A stretch of DNA of 64,000 nt from Azolla caroliniana. Taxonomy: Eukaryota; Polypodiophyta. The stretch is taken from positions 4,030,001-4,094,000 of the forward strand of contig JBHGNT010000011.1 of NCBI GenBank assembly GCA_043228905.1. The letters run 5' to 3'. How positions within the stretch are numbered: position 1 is the first letter of the stretch; every line of letters starts with the position of its first letter. Shown one piece after another: positions 18,601 to 28,891 of the stretch. Below the pieces are notes generated by a model. That model worked only from the letters and a program-made list of their open reading frames with translations, ran no database searches and had not been told where the DNA came from. Both the position numbers and the translations under genes were made by a program.

Positions 18601-20739
18601 AACGGCCATTTCCCGTTCCAACGCTTCCTGTGCTTGCCGTAATTCCCGAATCGCATCTTTGTCTGGTTCGGTTTCGGTTTCGTCCCGCTGCGGCAAGTAT
18701 GGCGCTACGGCTTCAGCCACGTCAATCTCGAAGAGTGGTACGATCTTCGGGTGTTCCTCCAAGTACTGGGCTTCTTCGTCGTCTGCCAACCCTTCAAGCA
18801 TGTTCACGCATTCCGCATATAGCGGTGTGCATTCCTTACCGTTGCTTGTCCGTGGTTGTGTCGGTACCCGGACCTTGGCTTTTCCGCGCCGGAAGGTAAT
18901 CATATTTTTCCGCCAATTTTGCTTGATGTGTGCTGTTTTCAACCATGGTCTGCCCAGCAACAGTGGGTACGCGCCTTGCGCCTGTAGCTGCAGCACTACC
19001 GCCGAGATGTGAAATGTGTGACCTCCTATGGTGACTTCCAATTGCCGTATTAAGCCCGTCGGCCGTACAGAGCTCGTATCCGCCATCCGTAGCCAGAACG
19101 GACATGGCTCCCATTCATGTATACCCAAGGCCTCACACGTGCAGAGGCTTATTACGTTCACCCCGGAACCTCCATCGATTACTGTGCCGGGAAGTTCGTG
19201 CCCTTTGACAATAGCTGTAATCACCGGACTGCTAGTGTCCACCACCGTCGGTCCCTCCTCCGGATTCGAGAAGAGGACTGGTGCCGGTGGGGCTATACCG
19301 TCTGTCATGCCCGTTTTTAGTCCTTCCGTAAATCGCGGCACGAGCTGCAAGAGTCTTCCTAACGGCAACGTGATCTGACATTCTTGCAGTGCTTGCCATG
19401 TCTCGTTTTCTGGGTGGCTACCGCCGGCACTCCCTATGGTATTCGCCTTTTGCCGTTCCGTGTCCGCGACGTTCCTTTCATTGGCTTCCTTCACCCATTC
19501 CGTCGCCTGTTTTCGTATGGCCTCTTGTGTTTCCCATTCTTTGGCCATGCCTTTCGACCGTGTGGTTACTTGCTGTATATCCGCCACTTCCGGAACCACC
19601 ATATTAACTGTTGGTCGTTTCTCGTAGCTCTTTACCGGGCACTGGTTACTGTAGTGGCCTTCCTGCCTGCAGTAGTAGCAGTACTCTTTACGGGTATTGC
19701 TGGATTCAGCATTGCTGGTAGCCGGAGTCGGTCCCGTAGTGAGTGGTGCGTTCTGTGCCGGTTGGCTCCTTGGGGTTCCATGTTCCGGGTTCCTAGGGTG
19801 ACCACCTTTCTTGAAATTACGTTTCCTATTATTCTTATTTTTATTTCGGTAGTCCGGTCGTGGTGGATCGTAAAATCGGCCGTAGTCCTCCTGGTGCCTT
19901 CGGTAACCAGGGGAATGGTCTCTGTCGTATTGCTCGTGTCGTCTGTTGGACTCCCGATAACGGTCCGATCGCTCATACCGGTCGTAGTTATCATGCCGAT
20001 TCCCGTACCGGCCATCATTCTCTTGTCTGTCTTCGTACCGGACATCCTGTGCCGGTCGGTACCGGTTCATTTTTTGCCAACGATCTTCCTCTTCGTCTCG
20101 GCTGCTTCTTGGCTCGATCCGTCGGACGGGTGGTGCTTGTCGGTTTAACAGGTTATACTCGCACCGGTCTGTTGTATGACTCTTGGATTGACAAATCACA
20201 CACTGGGTTCGCATGGTGCACTCCACTGCCGAGTGTCCGGCATTCAAGCAGATTGTGCATTGAATTGCCTGCCGGAACCGGAGATCTTCCTCGGTGGGTA
20301 ACGCCCGTTGCAGTGTTCCCAGTGTAAGCCATGAGCTTGACTTTTCCATTTCTCTGACCCGGTCAATGACCTGGTCAATGGTGCTTCCTCGAAAGTCGAT
20401 TACCGTACACACCGTGCGTAACGGTTCCCGAAGTGCGTTTAAAAATATCGTCCGTAATTCCTCCTCCGGGGGTGCACGGGCAAGCTGGCTATGCATTCGT
20501 TGGAAACGGATGACGAATTGGGGAATGCTTTCCCCTGCCTCCTGTCGGATCGTATAAAACAGGCCCACCATTGTCGTCTGGTCGACCTCCTTGTGGAAAA
20601 AATGCAAGAATTTTGCTTTTAATTCTGCAAAGGTTGTGATGGTCGCCGGGTCCTGCGTCCGCCGCCATCGTGTCGCTGGTCCTTCCAACGTGACCCCGAA
20701 TTCCGCTATCTTCGAGCGTTCTTCTTCCTCCGGTGTCAT
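15601..20739 (-). CDS. gag-pol: B Gag-Pol polyprotein
   Basis: This is a 1712-codon open frame. It begins in the capsid (FAELKAKFLHFFHKEV, residues about 1-140). Then come a tandem zinc-knuckle pair (CTICLNAGHSAVEC and CVICQSKSHTTDRC, about 160-195), an Arg/Tyr-rich linker, and a third knuckle CYYCRQEGHYSNQC near 355. The protease has active site VIDGGSGVNVIS. RT has catalytic FLDDFAVYS, and RNase H has VDASDIAIGSALMQ. Integrase has an HHCC finger, core blocks GLDFVGPF, ISDQGGHF and EANGLAESTNK, and a C-terminal RFRWTGPYWL module. Gag and pol share one frame, so no frameshift is needed. The natural frame extends upstream to 21483 through two stops. Codons from 20739 may therefore be reached only by readthrough or by internal initiation at the ATG here. 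Confidence 0.94.
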   Translation of the reverse strand: MTPEEEERSKIAEFGVTLEGPATRWRRTQDPATITTFAELKAKFLHFFHKEVDQTTMVGLFYTIRQEAGESIPQFVIRFQRMHSQLARAPPEEELRTIFLNALREPLRTVCTVIDFRGSTIDQVIDRVREMEKSSSWLTLGTLQRALPTEEDLRFRQAIQCTICLNAGHSAVECTMRTQCVICQSKSHTTDRCEYNLLNRQAPPVRRIEPRSSRDEEEDRWQKMNRYRPAQDVRYEDRQENDGRYGNRHDNYDRYERSDRYRESNRRHEQYDRDHSPGYRRHQEDYGRFYDPPRPDYRNKNKNNRKRNFKKGGHPRNPEHGTPRSQPAQNAPLTTGPTPATSNAESSNTRKEYCYYCRQEGHYSNQCPVKSYEKRPTVNMVVPEVADIQQVTTRSKGMAKEWETQEAIRKQATEWVKEANERNVADTERQKANTIGSAGGSHPENETWQALQECQITLPLGRLLQLVPRFTEGLKTGMTDGIAPPAPVLFSNPEEGPTVVDTSSPVITAIVKGHELPGTVIDGGSGVNVISLCTCEALGIHEWEPCPFWLRMADTSSVRPTGLIRQLEVTIGGHTFHISAVVLQLQAQGAYPLLLGRPWLKTAHIKQNWRKNMITFRRGKAKVRVPTQPRTSNGKECTPLYAECVNMLEGLADDEEAQYLEEHPKIVPLFEIDVAEAVAPYLPQRDETETEPDKDAIRELRQAQEALEREMAVSQRVKASQLDEVNLGSKDESKPVHIAKEMKPEDKAAMIKLLTEFRDVFAWSYEDMRGLDPQLYQHQIHLGKDAKPVAQRRYRMNPNYAAKVKEEIDKLLRVGFIRLVKKATWLSPIVVVPKKNGKIRVCVDYRKLNAATITDAFPLPFTDGVLDAVAGHEVYSFLDGFSGYNQIRMHPDDQEKTAFVTEWGVFVAEVMMFGLKMAPANFQRIIMEIFGEYIPAFMQVFLDDFAVYSRGKDHLQHLRLCLEKCRLYRLSLNPAKCIFGVSSGILLGHIVSKEGIAVDPDKVNTILGAPAPKTAKALSRFLGQIRWHSWMLRHLADLATPLHTAVHRTPFQWTDTEDKAYNALKVLLSQAPVVQPPDWSKEFHVFVDASDIAIGSALMQLTEPKWYRPVYYASRKLSQAEKNYSTTEREALGMIYSVTKFRHYLLGIRFSFHVDHSALLYLVSKASLTGKLARWTLLLQEFEFEIFHRPGIQHAVADYLSRLESGESGDGVADEFPDPELFRITPETAADDTVVSEDRWLTNMHQFLSTGLPPEEMNRDERKRLAVQSRNFCLLRDTLYHKGADGIWRRAVRSDEKQVILREAHCGVAGGHYAGEATARKVWQSGLWWPTTLKDAVKYAKECDLCQRMGQPTEQARMPHQPVLPLEPFQKWGLDFVGPFKTPAMRTGNRYVIVATNYCTKWVEAKALRDNTASSTAKFLYENIWCRYGCPIELISDQGGHFLGQVVESLTTFYAVVHKRSTPYYPEANGLAESTNKTLQNILRKIVNENRTDWDTKLHSALWAYRTAFKTSIRTTPFRLAFGLEAVMPVEFQVPSLRIQLRERLNEKKSEEMRLAALCELEEQRLANILHMELEQRRRKAFVDRHRKGNEKMFEIGKPVLVFQTTMGKMPGKLRFRWTGPYWLTREYNGSYQIGTLAGEVLGKWVNGFRLKPYKGPMPKNPFMQLTGTIPGTCPGTVRMEEKDDREPVAEAKEDTATRKENGKGPKGPTDV

Positions 20740-20763
20740 TCGCTGGGATGTGTGATTTGCTTC

Positions 20764-21483
20764 TCATGTCTGCTCGAAGGCATGAACATGCGCTTCCGCA
20801 TCCGGATCATCGCGATACTTTGAGTATTGGAACGGCATGTCGTCGTCCAGTATTAGGCCGCGGTTTAGTGGCGTTTGTTGATATCTTTCCGGTTTTCTCT
20901 GCGGTTCCACTTCCGGTTCTTTTGCCGGTGCTTTTTCCGGTTCCTTTTCCGGTTCTTCTTCCAGTTCCTTCACCGGCTCTTCTTACGGTATCTTTGCCGG
21001 CTCTTTCGTTGGTGTCGGTGGCTTTGCTTCTTCCGCTTCCGGTGTTGGTGGGTTGACGGCTTCCGTTTGCGGTTCCGGATAGCCCTGGTCGAGCGGTTCC
21101 GGTTCTGGAGTCGGCACGGTATTCGACCCGTCGTCCTCCGGGCCGCCGGGGGTATCGTTGTTGCGCCGGTAGTTCGTGTGCACGCTATATCCCCCTTCGG
21201 AATCCGATTCGTAGGCTGAAAAGGCTTCTGCCTCGTTTTCTCCGCTTGCCAGCGCCTCCAGGAGACGTTCGGTTTCCCGGAGACTACTTAGACTGCTTCC
21301 GTCGTCCTGGTCGCGAGTTTGCCGTAACCGAAGAGATTCCTCCGCGACTCTCCGGATCTCGTTGGAGAACGAACGATCCGAGCGAATTTCGTGCGCTGCT
21401 TGCTGGAAAGTCTCACGCCGTCTTTGCCGTTTGGCGAGGCGCCGAGCTCGGTCTGTAACCAAGTCGTGCGTTGGTCTAGTCAT
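20764..21483 (-). pseudogene. B Gag N-terminal extension with two in-frame stops
   Basis: This frame is continuous with gag-pol downstream. It starts at an ATG (MTRPTHDLVTDRARRLAKRQ) that is also visible, as ATA, in D. It encodes a basic N terminus, a Ser/Leu-rich helix and a Pro/Glu/Lys repeat segment (EPEKEPEKAPAKEP). It ends in the conserved DDPDAEAHVHAFEQT block. TAA at 20983-20985 and TGA at 20764-20766 break it. D carries TGG where the TGA stands. Both stops could come from a single C-to-T type change. Whether they are real mutations, sequencing errors or recoded is open. Confidence 0.8.
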
Positions 21484-21510
21484 CCATTACCGTCGTTCGC
21501 TGCGAGAAAG

Positions 21511-21528
21511 CAGGAATCGTGGTCGCCA
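21511..21528 (-). other. B primer-binding site
   Basis: The minus strand reads TGGCGACCACGATTCCTG, 6 nt inside the 5' LTR. The TGG start fits the CCA end of a tRNA. D has TGGCGACCAGGATTCCTG at 41011-41028. The tRNA is not identified. Confidence 0.75.
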
Positions 21529-21534
21529 AAACTG

Positions 21535-21954
21535 TGTTATTCGCTAGCCGGACAAGGCCTAACACAAGGTGTCACGGAGACACTTCAACCAAAGGGTGAT
21601 TACGGCATAGGATTAAGATTCAACGATTACACCGACTTACGTAGGTTACACGATTAGAGTGCTTTGGTTAATTACACGCGTAAGATATAACAGTAATTAC
21701 AGAACGGAAATCAACACAGAAGTATAAACATCATAAGCTCTATTAATTATCCGCTGCGATTACAATGGGGTCCGGGCCTTTAAATAGGTTTCCGGCCCGT
21801 AGTACAAAACGGTGCCTCTCGCACCTATTCGGGATCCGTCCGGATCTGGAACGGCATACCGTTTCCAGTCCGTCCGTCCACACTATGCTCATTTACAACC
21901 GTATTTAATTAATTCCTTCACTCCGTATTTTGGACTCCTTGCCGGCCGGTAACA
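21535..21954 (-). repeat. B 5' LTR
   Basis: This 420-bp repeat pairs with 12112-12530 and differs by one extra A. On the minus strand a TATTTAAAG motif near 21782 is the likely TATA box. TACGT follows at 21955. Confidence 0.96.
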
Positions 21955-22724
21955 TACGTCTTTAACTAATCCCCGCCCATCTTTCCTGTCCAGTCTTCGC
22001 CGTTTCGGCTTAGGGCTATCCTGCCGTGGTTCGGCGTCTGGCTCTGGTGCCGCTTCCGCGGAGCGCGCCGCCTACTCTTCTGGCGTTGTCCGTGTGTCGG
22101 TTGGGCAAGTTGGGGTTCATCCTCCCACTCTGTGGCAGCTAACTCCGCTAACCTACGCTTCACGAATCGGGGCGACGGCGTGGGTCTGTTGGGCTGCGGT
22201 GCCAGCAAGCCTTAGGGTGGGAATAGTACCGTCAGGTACTGTTGTATGATAGGCCTGAGCTTCTTGCCTCCTTGATACGCGTGCAGGCCTTCCCTTAATC
22301 TCGGCCCCGTAATGACTCCCCAATCGACCGCACGCCCTTCAAAGGTATCAATAATGATACCTGCCTTCTACTTGGGCATCCCATATGCGTTTACGTGTAC
22401 GCATCCGACCTCTAATAGGAACTTGGCAACTTCACGGAAAAAGGGATCCGGGATCTCCTTCATTCTATAGGCCTTGGCGGAAGAGGAATACGGGCCGAAA
22501 TACCTCTGCAGCGACTCCGTAGGGGGGATTTTGAAATGCCTCTCACCTGGTGATGACAGGTCCAACTTTTTCCGGATGGAGGAGTTGGTGATCGTGTCAA
22601 TATTGAGCTTTCTGGCGATGTCTAATGGTTCCGGGTGTGGAGGTGCCTATGCGACCCTAATGTACCCATCCAAGCGTTTCTCCACGAGCCATCGACGTAA
22701 GGCGGTAGAGATAAATATCGGCAT
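21955..22724 (-). pseudogene. A additional ORF, N-terminal part
   Basis: The frame starts at an ATG at 22724 (MPIFISTALRRWLVEKRLDGYIRVA) that aligns with MEPQTLSEAARKWFRQHGLDG in B. It contains the conserved RYFGPYSSSAKAYR and DPFFREVAKFLLEVGCVHV blocks and a counterpart of ATYEGIQVDWPVL. Stops interrupt it (after RVA, and at 22368-22370). It was cut by B at 21954. It continues at 12111-10200. Confidence 0.8.
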
Positions 22725-22977
22725 AGTCAGAGTAGGCTCGTGGGGAGAAGATTGGTGGGGGCGGTAGGTTTGAGCTCTGTGATAGGATGGAGGAGAAGGT
22801 GAGGGAGGGGAGCGATGAGAGCGTTGAGGGTTAGGAGGTGGATTTTTGTTTTATGCAAAAGACCTTCTATTTCCTTCTTTTTGTGGCCTAGGGTTCATTG
22901 GGCGGTGAGCCATCGTGGTGCCGCATGTTCTTGGTCTAGAAGTCTGTGCATGCATCCAGTCCTTTTTTAATAGCGTT

Positions 22978-23011
22978 GCTATCTTCTCTTCTTCTTCTTC
23001 TTTTTTTCGTA
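22978..23011 (-). promoter_or_regulatory. Polypurine tract between pol and additional ORF (A)
   Basis: The minus strand has a run of A and G with GAAGAAGAAGAAG at its centre, between the pol stop near 23063 and the additional ORF start at 22724. Its position matches the A-rich tracts in B and D. Confidence 0.5.
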
Positions 23012-23062
23012 ACGGTTACATACAACCTATTTTTACATTATGATACAAGTGGGGCCGTCCAC

Positions 23063-26000
23063 TTACACCGCGGGTTCTCCGGCTTTGTCTTCTCTGGCGG
23101 TGAATGGGTTAGGTGGCGTAGGGCCCAAGTAAGGTTTAAGGCGATACCCATTCACCTTTTGTCGTAAGACTTCCCCGACCAGCGTGCCTAGTTGGAACGT
23201 GCCTTGTTCTGGTCCTATTATCCAGTACAGGCCTGTCCAGCGGAATCGTAACTTCCCTGGCATATGGCCCATGCAGGTTTGGAAAACCAATACCGCTCGA
23301 CCGACCGCGAAATCCTTTTCCCGTGCGTTCCGATGTCGGTCCACAAACGCTTTACGTCGTCGTTGTTCCTGCTCCAACACCACCATGTGTTTTTCGCCGA
23401 GTTCGAGTAGCTGGTGGAGCCGTACCTCCTCTGACTTGGCTTCCGATAGTCGGTCCCATCCCTGAATCCGTAAATTGGGTATCTGAAATTGTACCGGCAT
23501 CACGGCCTCCAGCCCAAACACTAGTCGAAACGGTGTTGACTGTATGCTTGTTTTGTAGCTGGTTCTGTACGCCCATAACGCACTCTATAATTTGGTATCC
23601 CAGTCCGTTCTATTTTCATTGACGATTTTCTTTAAGATGGTTTGCAACATCTTGTTGGTGGATTCTGCTAACCCATTCACCTGTGGATAATATGGCGTAC
23701 TTTTCTTGTGGACTACGGCGTAATGATGCATTAGTTCTCGAACGACCGTATTGAGAAAGTGGCTCCCCTGGTCACTGATAAGCTCAATTGGACAACTAAA
23801 CTGACACTGGATGTGTTTGTAAAGGAATCTCGCTGTGATGGCCGCCCTATTCTCTCGTAGTGCCTTTGCTTCTACCCACTTGGTGCAATAATCTGTGGCT
23901 ACCAATATGTATTTATTGCCCATACGGGCCGCCGCCGGTGTGAGGGGGCCCACAAAATCCAATCCCCACTTTTGGAAGGGATCTAACGGTAATATGGGCT
24001 AGTGACACATCCTTGCACCCTCCATGGGCTGGCCAATCCGTTGATACAAATCGCACTTCCTGCAATACTCGTATGTATCCTTCTGTGTAGTCTTCCACCA
24101 TAGGCCTGCTTGACATATTTTCCAGGCCGTAACATCGCTCGCGTAATGACCGCCTGCCGTGCTGCAGTGAGCCTCCCGTAAGACTGTTTCTTTCTCATCC
24201 TGACGTACACCGCGTCGCCAAATGCCATCACTACCTTTGTGATATAAAATTCCTTCTACCAGGCAGAAGTTACGGCTCTGGACGACTAATCGTTTCCTCT
24301 CGTCCGTGTGTAATTGTGGTGGAGGCAGTCCCGTAGTCAAAAAGTATGTCATTTCCATAAGCCACCGGTTTGGAAAGGTCGTTTCCATTCTTTCTGCTAG
24401 TGCTGCTACCCGTAGAATGTCTGCGTCCGGAAAGTCGTCGTTGTCCTTCTGTATTGTTTCTCCATTATCGAGTCTACTCAAAACATCTGCCACTTCGTGT
24501 TGCGTACCCAACTGATGCTGAATTACAAAATCGAATTCTTGAAGCAGCAACATCCATCGCGCCAATTTCCCCGTCAGTGCTTGTTTCTCCACCAAATACA
24601 GCAATGCCAAATGATCCACGTGGAACGTGAATTTCCTCCCCAATAGATAATGCTGGAATTTATTGATACTATAGATCATCCCTAACGCCTCACGCTCCGT
24701 TGTGGAATAGTTATGCTCCACTGTTGATACTTTGCGACTAGCGTAGTAGACTGGTCGGTACCAATTCGGTTCAGTGAGCTGCATTATCGCACTTCCTATT
24801 GCTATGTCTGAGGCGTCTACGAACACGTGGAATGGCTTCACCCAATCTGATGGTTGTACAACGGGTGCTTGTGTGACCATTATCTTGAGCGCCTCATAGG
24901 CCTTGTCCTCTGTTGCAGTCCACTAGAAGGGAGTCCGATGCACGGCGGCATGTAGCGGCGTGGCGAAGTCCGCCAAATATCGTATCATTCGACTATGCCA
25001 TCGTATTTGGCCTAAAAACCAGCTAATTGATTTCGCGTTTGTCGGAGTTTTGGCTTGAGTAATCACGGAGATCTTGTTCGGATCGACCGCTATTCCCTCC
25101 TTGCTAACCATATGGCCTAGGGGAGTCCTGTTGGTCACGCCGAAGGCACATTTCGCGGGATTCAGGCTTAAGCGTGCGGTGCGGCAACGTTCCAAGCACA
25201 GTTGCAGATGCATAAAATGGTCGGTTTTTTTCCCATATGCCGCAAAATCGTCTAAAAAAACTTGCATGAACGCCAGAATATATTCCCCAAAGATCTCCGT
25301 GATTGTTTGTTGAAATGTTGCCGGTGCCGTTTTTAGCCCGAACATCATGACGACTGCCACATAGACTCCCCAGTCCGTCACAAATGTCGTCTTCTCTTGG
25401 TCATCGGGATGCATGCGTACCTAGTTATAGCCACTGAAACCATCTAAAAAACTGTACATGTCGTGTCTTGCGACGGCGTCCAGTACGCTATCGGTGAATG
25501 GTAACGGGAATGCATCCGTAATGGTTACGACGTTTAATTTTCGGTAATCCACGCATACCCGTATCTTGCCGTTTTTCTTTGGAATGACTACAATCGAACT
25601 TAACCATGTGGCTTATTTAACTGGTCGTATAAATCCTGCCTTTAGGAGTTTGTCAATTTCTTCTTTTACGCGGGTCGCGTAATTCGGGTTCATGCGGTAG
25701 CGGCGTTGCTGTACTAGTTTTGTGTCGGTCGCTAAATTGATCTTATGTTGATAGAACTTCGAATCTCACCCCTTCATGTCCTCATGAGCCCAAGCGAACA
25801 CATCTTTATATTTCTTGAGTAGTTTGAGCATCGCGTCTCTCTGGTCCGCCCTTAATTCTTTTGCGATGGAGAGAAAACGAGGTTCTAACGTCGTACCCAC
25901 GTTTACTTCTTCCAGGGCGCAGGCGGTTACTCGTCATGAAATTTCCATTTCCTTCTCTAATGTTGCGCGTGCTCTGCTTAGTTCCAAGATCGATCCCAGG

Positions 26001-28175
26001 TTTGGTTCGTAAGTCTCGTCGTGGAGAGTAGTGGCCATGGCATATTCTGTCGCGGTTGCGATGATGTCAATTTCGAACAGCGGAATAATGCGAGGGTGCT
26101 CGTCCAGGTATGCCTCTAATTCTGCATCATCCACGCCGGCCAACATATTTATATCTTCCGCATATAATGGTGTTATACCCTTGGATTGTATCGCCCTTTC
26201 CTCCGTAGGTATGCGAACCTTGGTGCGTCCGTGTCGGAAACTGATACACTTGTGTTGCCAGCTCTGCTTGATATTCGTTGCACGAAGCCACGGTCTGCCC
26301 AGCAGCATAGGGTATGCCCCTGGGGCGTCCAGGGCGAGGACTACCGCCGAGATGTCAAAGTGATGCCCTCCCACGATAATGCCGACCTTGCGTATCAACC
26401 CCAATGGTCGTATTGAGCGGGTATCTGCCATACGGAGCTAGAACGGGCAAGTCTCCCATTCTGAAATACCTAATTGCTCGCATGTTTTCACGCTAATTAC
26501 ATTAACGTCCGAGCCTTCATCGATTACGCATCCTAGGATTTCCTGACTGTGTAATATCAATGTAATAGCCGGGTTGTGGTGATCCACTACAAACGGTCTG
26601 TCACTAATGTCCGTGAGATTCGTAGCGACGTTCACCCCGGATATGCCCGTCACCCGTTCTTCCATGGTCTAGCGGAAGCGTGGGACTAGTTGCAGCAGCT
26701 TCTCCATGGTTAACATTATCTCGCAGCCCGCTAGTGCTTGCCAAATGGGGTTTGAGGCCGGTCCTTCGTCCTCCACTAGCCACATTGTTTTCGCGGACTC
26801 CTTCCGCATGCGTTCCGTATTTGTCGCATTTGCTTTTTCAACCCATGCCTGGGCTTGTCGTCATATCTCATCTTGGGCGGCCCAATCAGCCATTTTTGTT
26901 TGCTAGCGTGTCGTGACTTGCTGCACTTCCGCCGTAATTGTATTGACGGTGGGCCCCTTGCCCTTACGTACTAGGCATTGCGTGGCATAATGCCCGGGTT
27001 GCTAACAAACAAAACAATGGATGCTCAATTCGCCCTTCTCGGCGCCTAGTGGTGTGTGCCAATCCCCCGGTGCGACTTGCTCCTCACGGTCCGGCCTCGT
27101 TTGTTAGAGCGTACGCGGTGGTTGCTGTTGGCCCTAGCGTGGGTCTTGGTGCCGCTCTTCGTCCGTGCTTTCGTCATATCGCTGGTGGTCCCGATATTGT
27201 CACTGCTTTCCGAAGATCCATTGAAGCCGCCACATTTGTTTGTCGGCTGGTGATTCTCATAGCGCCAACCCCCTTTAGCATATCGAGGGGGGCCACGGTA
27301 GTCCTTAACCTCTGGCTCGTCTTCCTCGGAATCGTTGTGATTCCAAGGATTCCGGTAGTGCTAGTCGTCACGTGGGTTGCGATCCATATACCGTGGTGGG
27401 TCTTCTTGCCTCCTTTGTTCAAGACAGCGTGGGGGACGCTGTGTGTCCATGCTGGTACTATGGGAGCGGCTCAGTTCAGCATATTGTATTCGCACTGTTC
27501 GACTGTGTGAGCCTTCGAGTGAACGATGGGGCAGTGGATTTGCATGTTGCACTCCACTGCGGAATGCCCCGAGTTCAAGCAAATCGTGAACTAGATTGCT
27601 TGATGAAACTATCGTTCCTCGTCCTGAGGTAACGCTTGTCGTAATGAGGACATAGAAAACCATTCCTCTTCATCGTCTAGCTCGAGTTGTAATGCTCGTT
27701 CGATGACCATATCCGCCGTCTCCCTTGTCACGCTATTGTTGTTGAGCGTTTTCCATATGTGTCGGCGTAATGCCGCCAGAAATGTCTCCCGAGCTTCGTC
27801 CTCCGTGGGACCGCGTTCTAGTTTTCACCGTAAATTTTGGAACCGTAAGCTGAAGTCTGCGATCTTCTTGGTCGGCAGCTGTTTAATTGTGTAGAACTGT
27901 CCGAGGATTTCGCGTTGTGGAACCCTCTGATGGAAGAACCACAAAAAGACGGATTGCATTTGGTCGAAGGTCGTGATTGCTGGCAGATCCATCTATGAAT
28001 GCCAAAATGCCGCTCCCCCATCCAATGTTAACTCGAACTCCGTCATTTTGGACTGGTGCGCTACCGCCTCAAAAACACTCTGCGCCATGTGGTTTGCATT
28101 CCAAACATTGAGGAACAACCGAATGTGAGTTGCGGTGTCGGTTTCGCCGTTAAAGCGGGGATAGGCAAAGGCCAT
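23063..28175 (-). pseudogene. A gag-pol remnant
   Basis: Pieces in order down the minus strand are: capsid (FTLDGG-like block, 28175-27993; frameshifted capsid to about 27660), damaged zinc knuckles (about 27640-26950), protease (VIDEGSDVNVISVKTCEQLGI near 26520-26460; PYMLLGRPWL-like block near 26290), RT (25700-24923, catalytic FLDDFAAYG), RNase H (VDASDIAIGSAIMQL near 24800), and integrase (24180-23063). The integrase blocks are CSTAGGHYASDV, MDFVGPLTP, ISDQGSHF, QVNGLAESTNK and RFRWTGLYWI. The protease active site reads DEGS where B has DGGS. Many stops and frameshifts interrupt the frame. Confidence 0.88.
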
Positions 28176-28420
28176 GCTGGGGGCTACGGCGGGCCAGGGA
28201 AGACCACAGTGTTGTTGTGGTGAACGTGCTCCCCGCGTATCATCGAGGTATTTGGAGAGCGGGAAATCACCTTTGTGATCACGACAGGTAGTGTTGAGGT
28301 CGTTGAGGCGAGGCTTCTAGCGTGTGATGGACCTTGTGATTGGCCGGTCTGATTGTGTTGGTTCTTTGGGGCGTCTGCGGCTAAACATCCATTCATCGTT
28401 GTTCGTCTATGAGAAGACAC

Positions 28421-28438
28421 AGATCACCAAGCGTGCCA
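28421..28438 (-). other. A primer-binding site
   Basis: The minus strand reads TGGCACGCTTGGTGATCT, 4 nt inside the 5' LTR. It starts TGG as expected for a tRNA primer but differs from B and D after TGGC. Confidence 0.6.
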
Positions 28439-28442
28439 AAAG

Positions 28443-28891
28443 TGTTGCCGACTAGGAACACGGTCTACGGTCAGTCCTTCGACCTAGACCTCCAAGTGAC
28501 TGTGTGACAATGAATGGTAGCGTCTGTGCATAATACTTAGTGGGATATTCCCTGTAACGTAGCAGCGTATAAGGGAGATAGCTACAACCGAGCTCCTTTG
28601 ACAATGGGCTAACACACACACTATTACTTACTCCTACGCTCTCAAGTGTTACAGACACACAATAGATTAGCCATAGCTACACACAGATATCAGAGAAGAT
28701 AGAATTCTATTACGATACGCCTTTTTAGATTCAAAATTACACGCTCCTCTCTCAGAGGTTTCCTGCCCTTGATATACGCACGGTCTTTTAGTCGTTCACG
28801 CTTCCCTCGTGAACCGTTACATGCATTACAATATTATACTATTTTGTATTCCTCCGCTCCTGTCCGTCTGTTACTATTCCGGCGGATAACA
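28443..28891 (-). repeat. A 5' LTR
   Basis: This 449-bp repeat pairs with 9669-10117, with roughly 30 substitutions and no net length change. GTAAC follows at 28892-28896. Confidence 0.95.

Larger units (their letters stand above)
12112..21954 (-). mobile_element. Element B: young Tat-like Ty3/gypsy, 9843 bp
   Basis: The LTRs are 12112-12530 (419 bp) and 21535-21954 (420 bp). They differ, as far as I can see, by one inserted base. A perfect 5-bp duplication TACGT flanks them (12107-12111 and 21955-21959). The element lies inside the additional ORF of A. It has a single-frame gag-pol reading 21483 to 15601, interrupted only by two stops in the gag N-terminal region, and an intact 980-codon additional ORF. 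It is the best reference copy for H, A and D. Confidence 0.97.
9669..28891 (-). mobile_element. Element A: Tat-like Ty3/gypsy with additional 3' ORF
   Basis: Both LTRs are 449 bp (9669-10117 and 28443-28891), about 93% identical by eye, and flanked by a perfect 5-bp duplication GTAAC (9664-9668 and 28892-28896). Without B it is about 9.4 kb. The order on the minus strand is 5' LTR, primer site, gag, protease, RT, RNase H, integrase, a purine tract, an additional ORF (split by B) and the 3' LTR. All ORFs carry stops and indels, so A is a dead older cousin of B. Confidence 0.95.

Noticed and set aside
19384-20148. A 254-codon plus-strand frame
   Set aside because: It is antisense to the Arg/Tyr-rich linker of B Gag-Pol.
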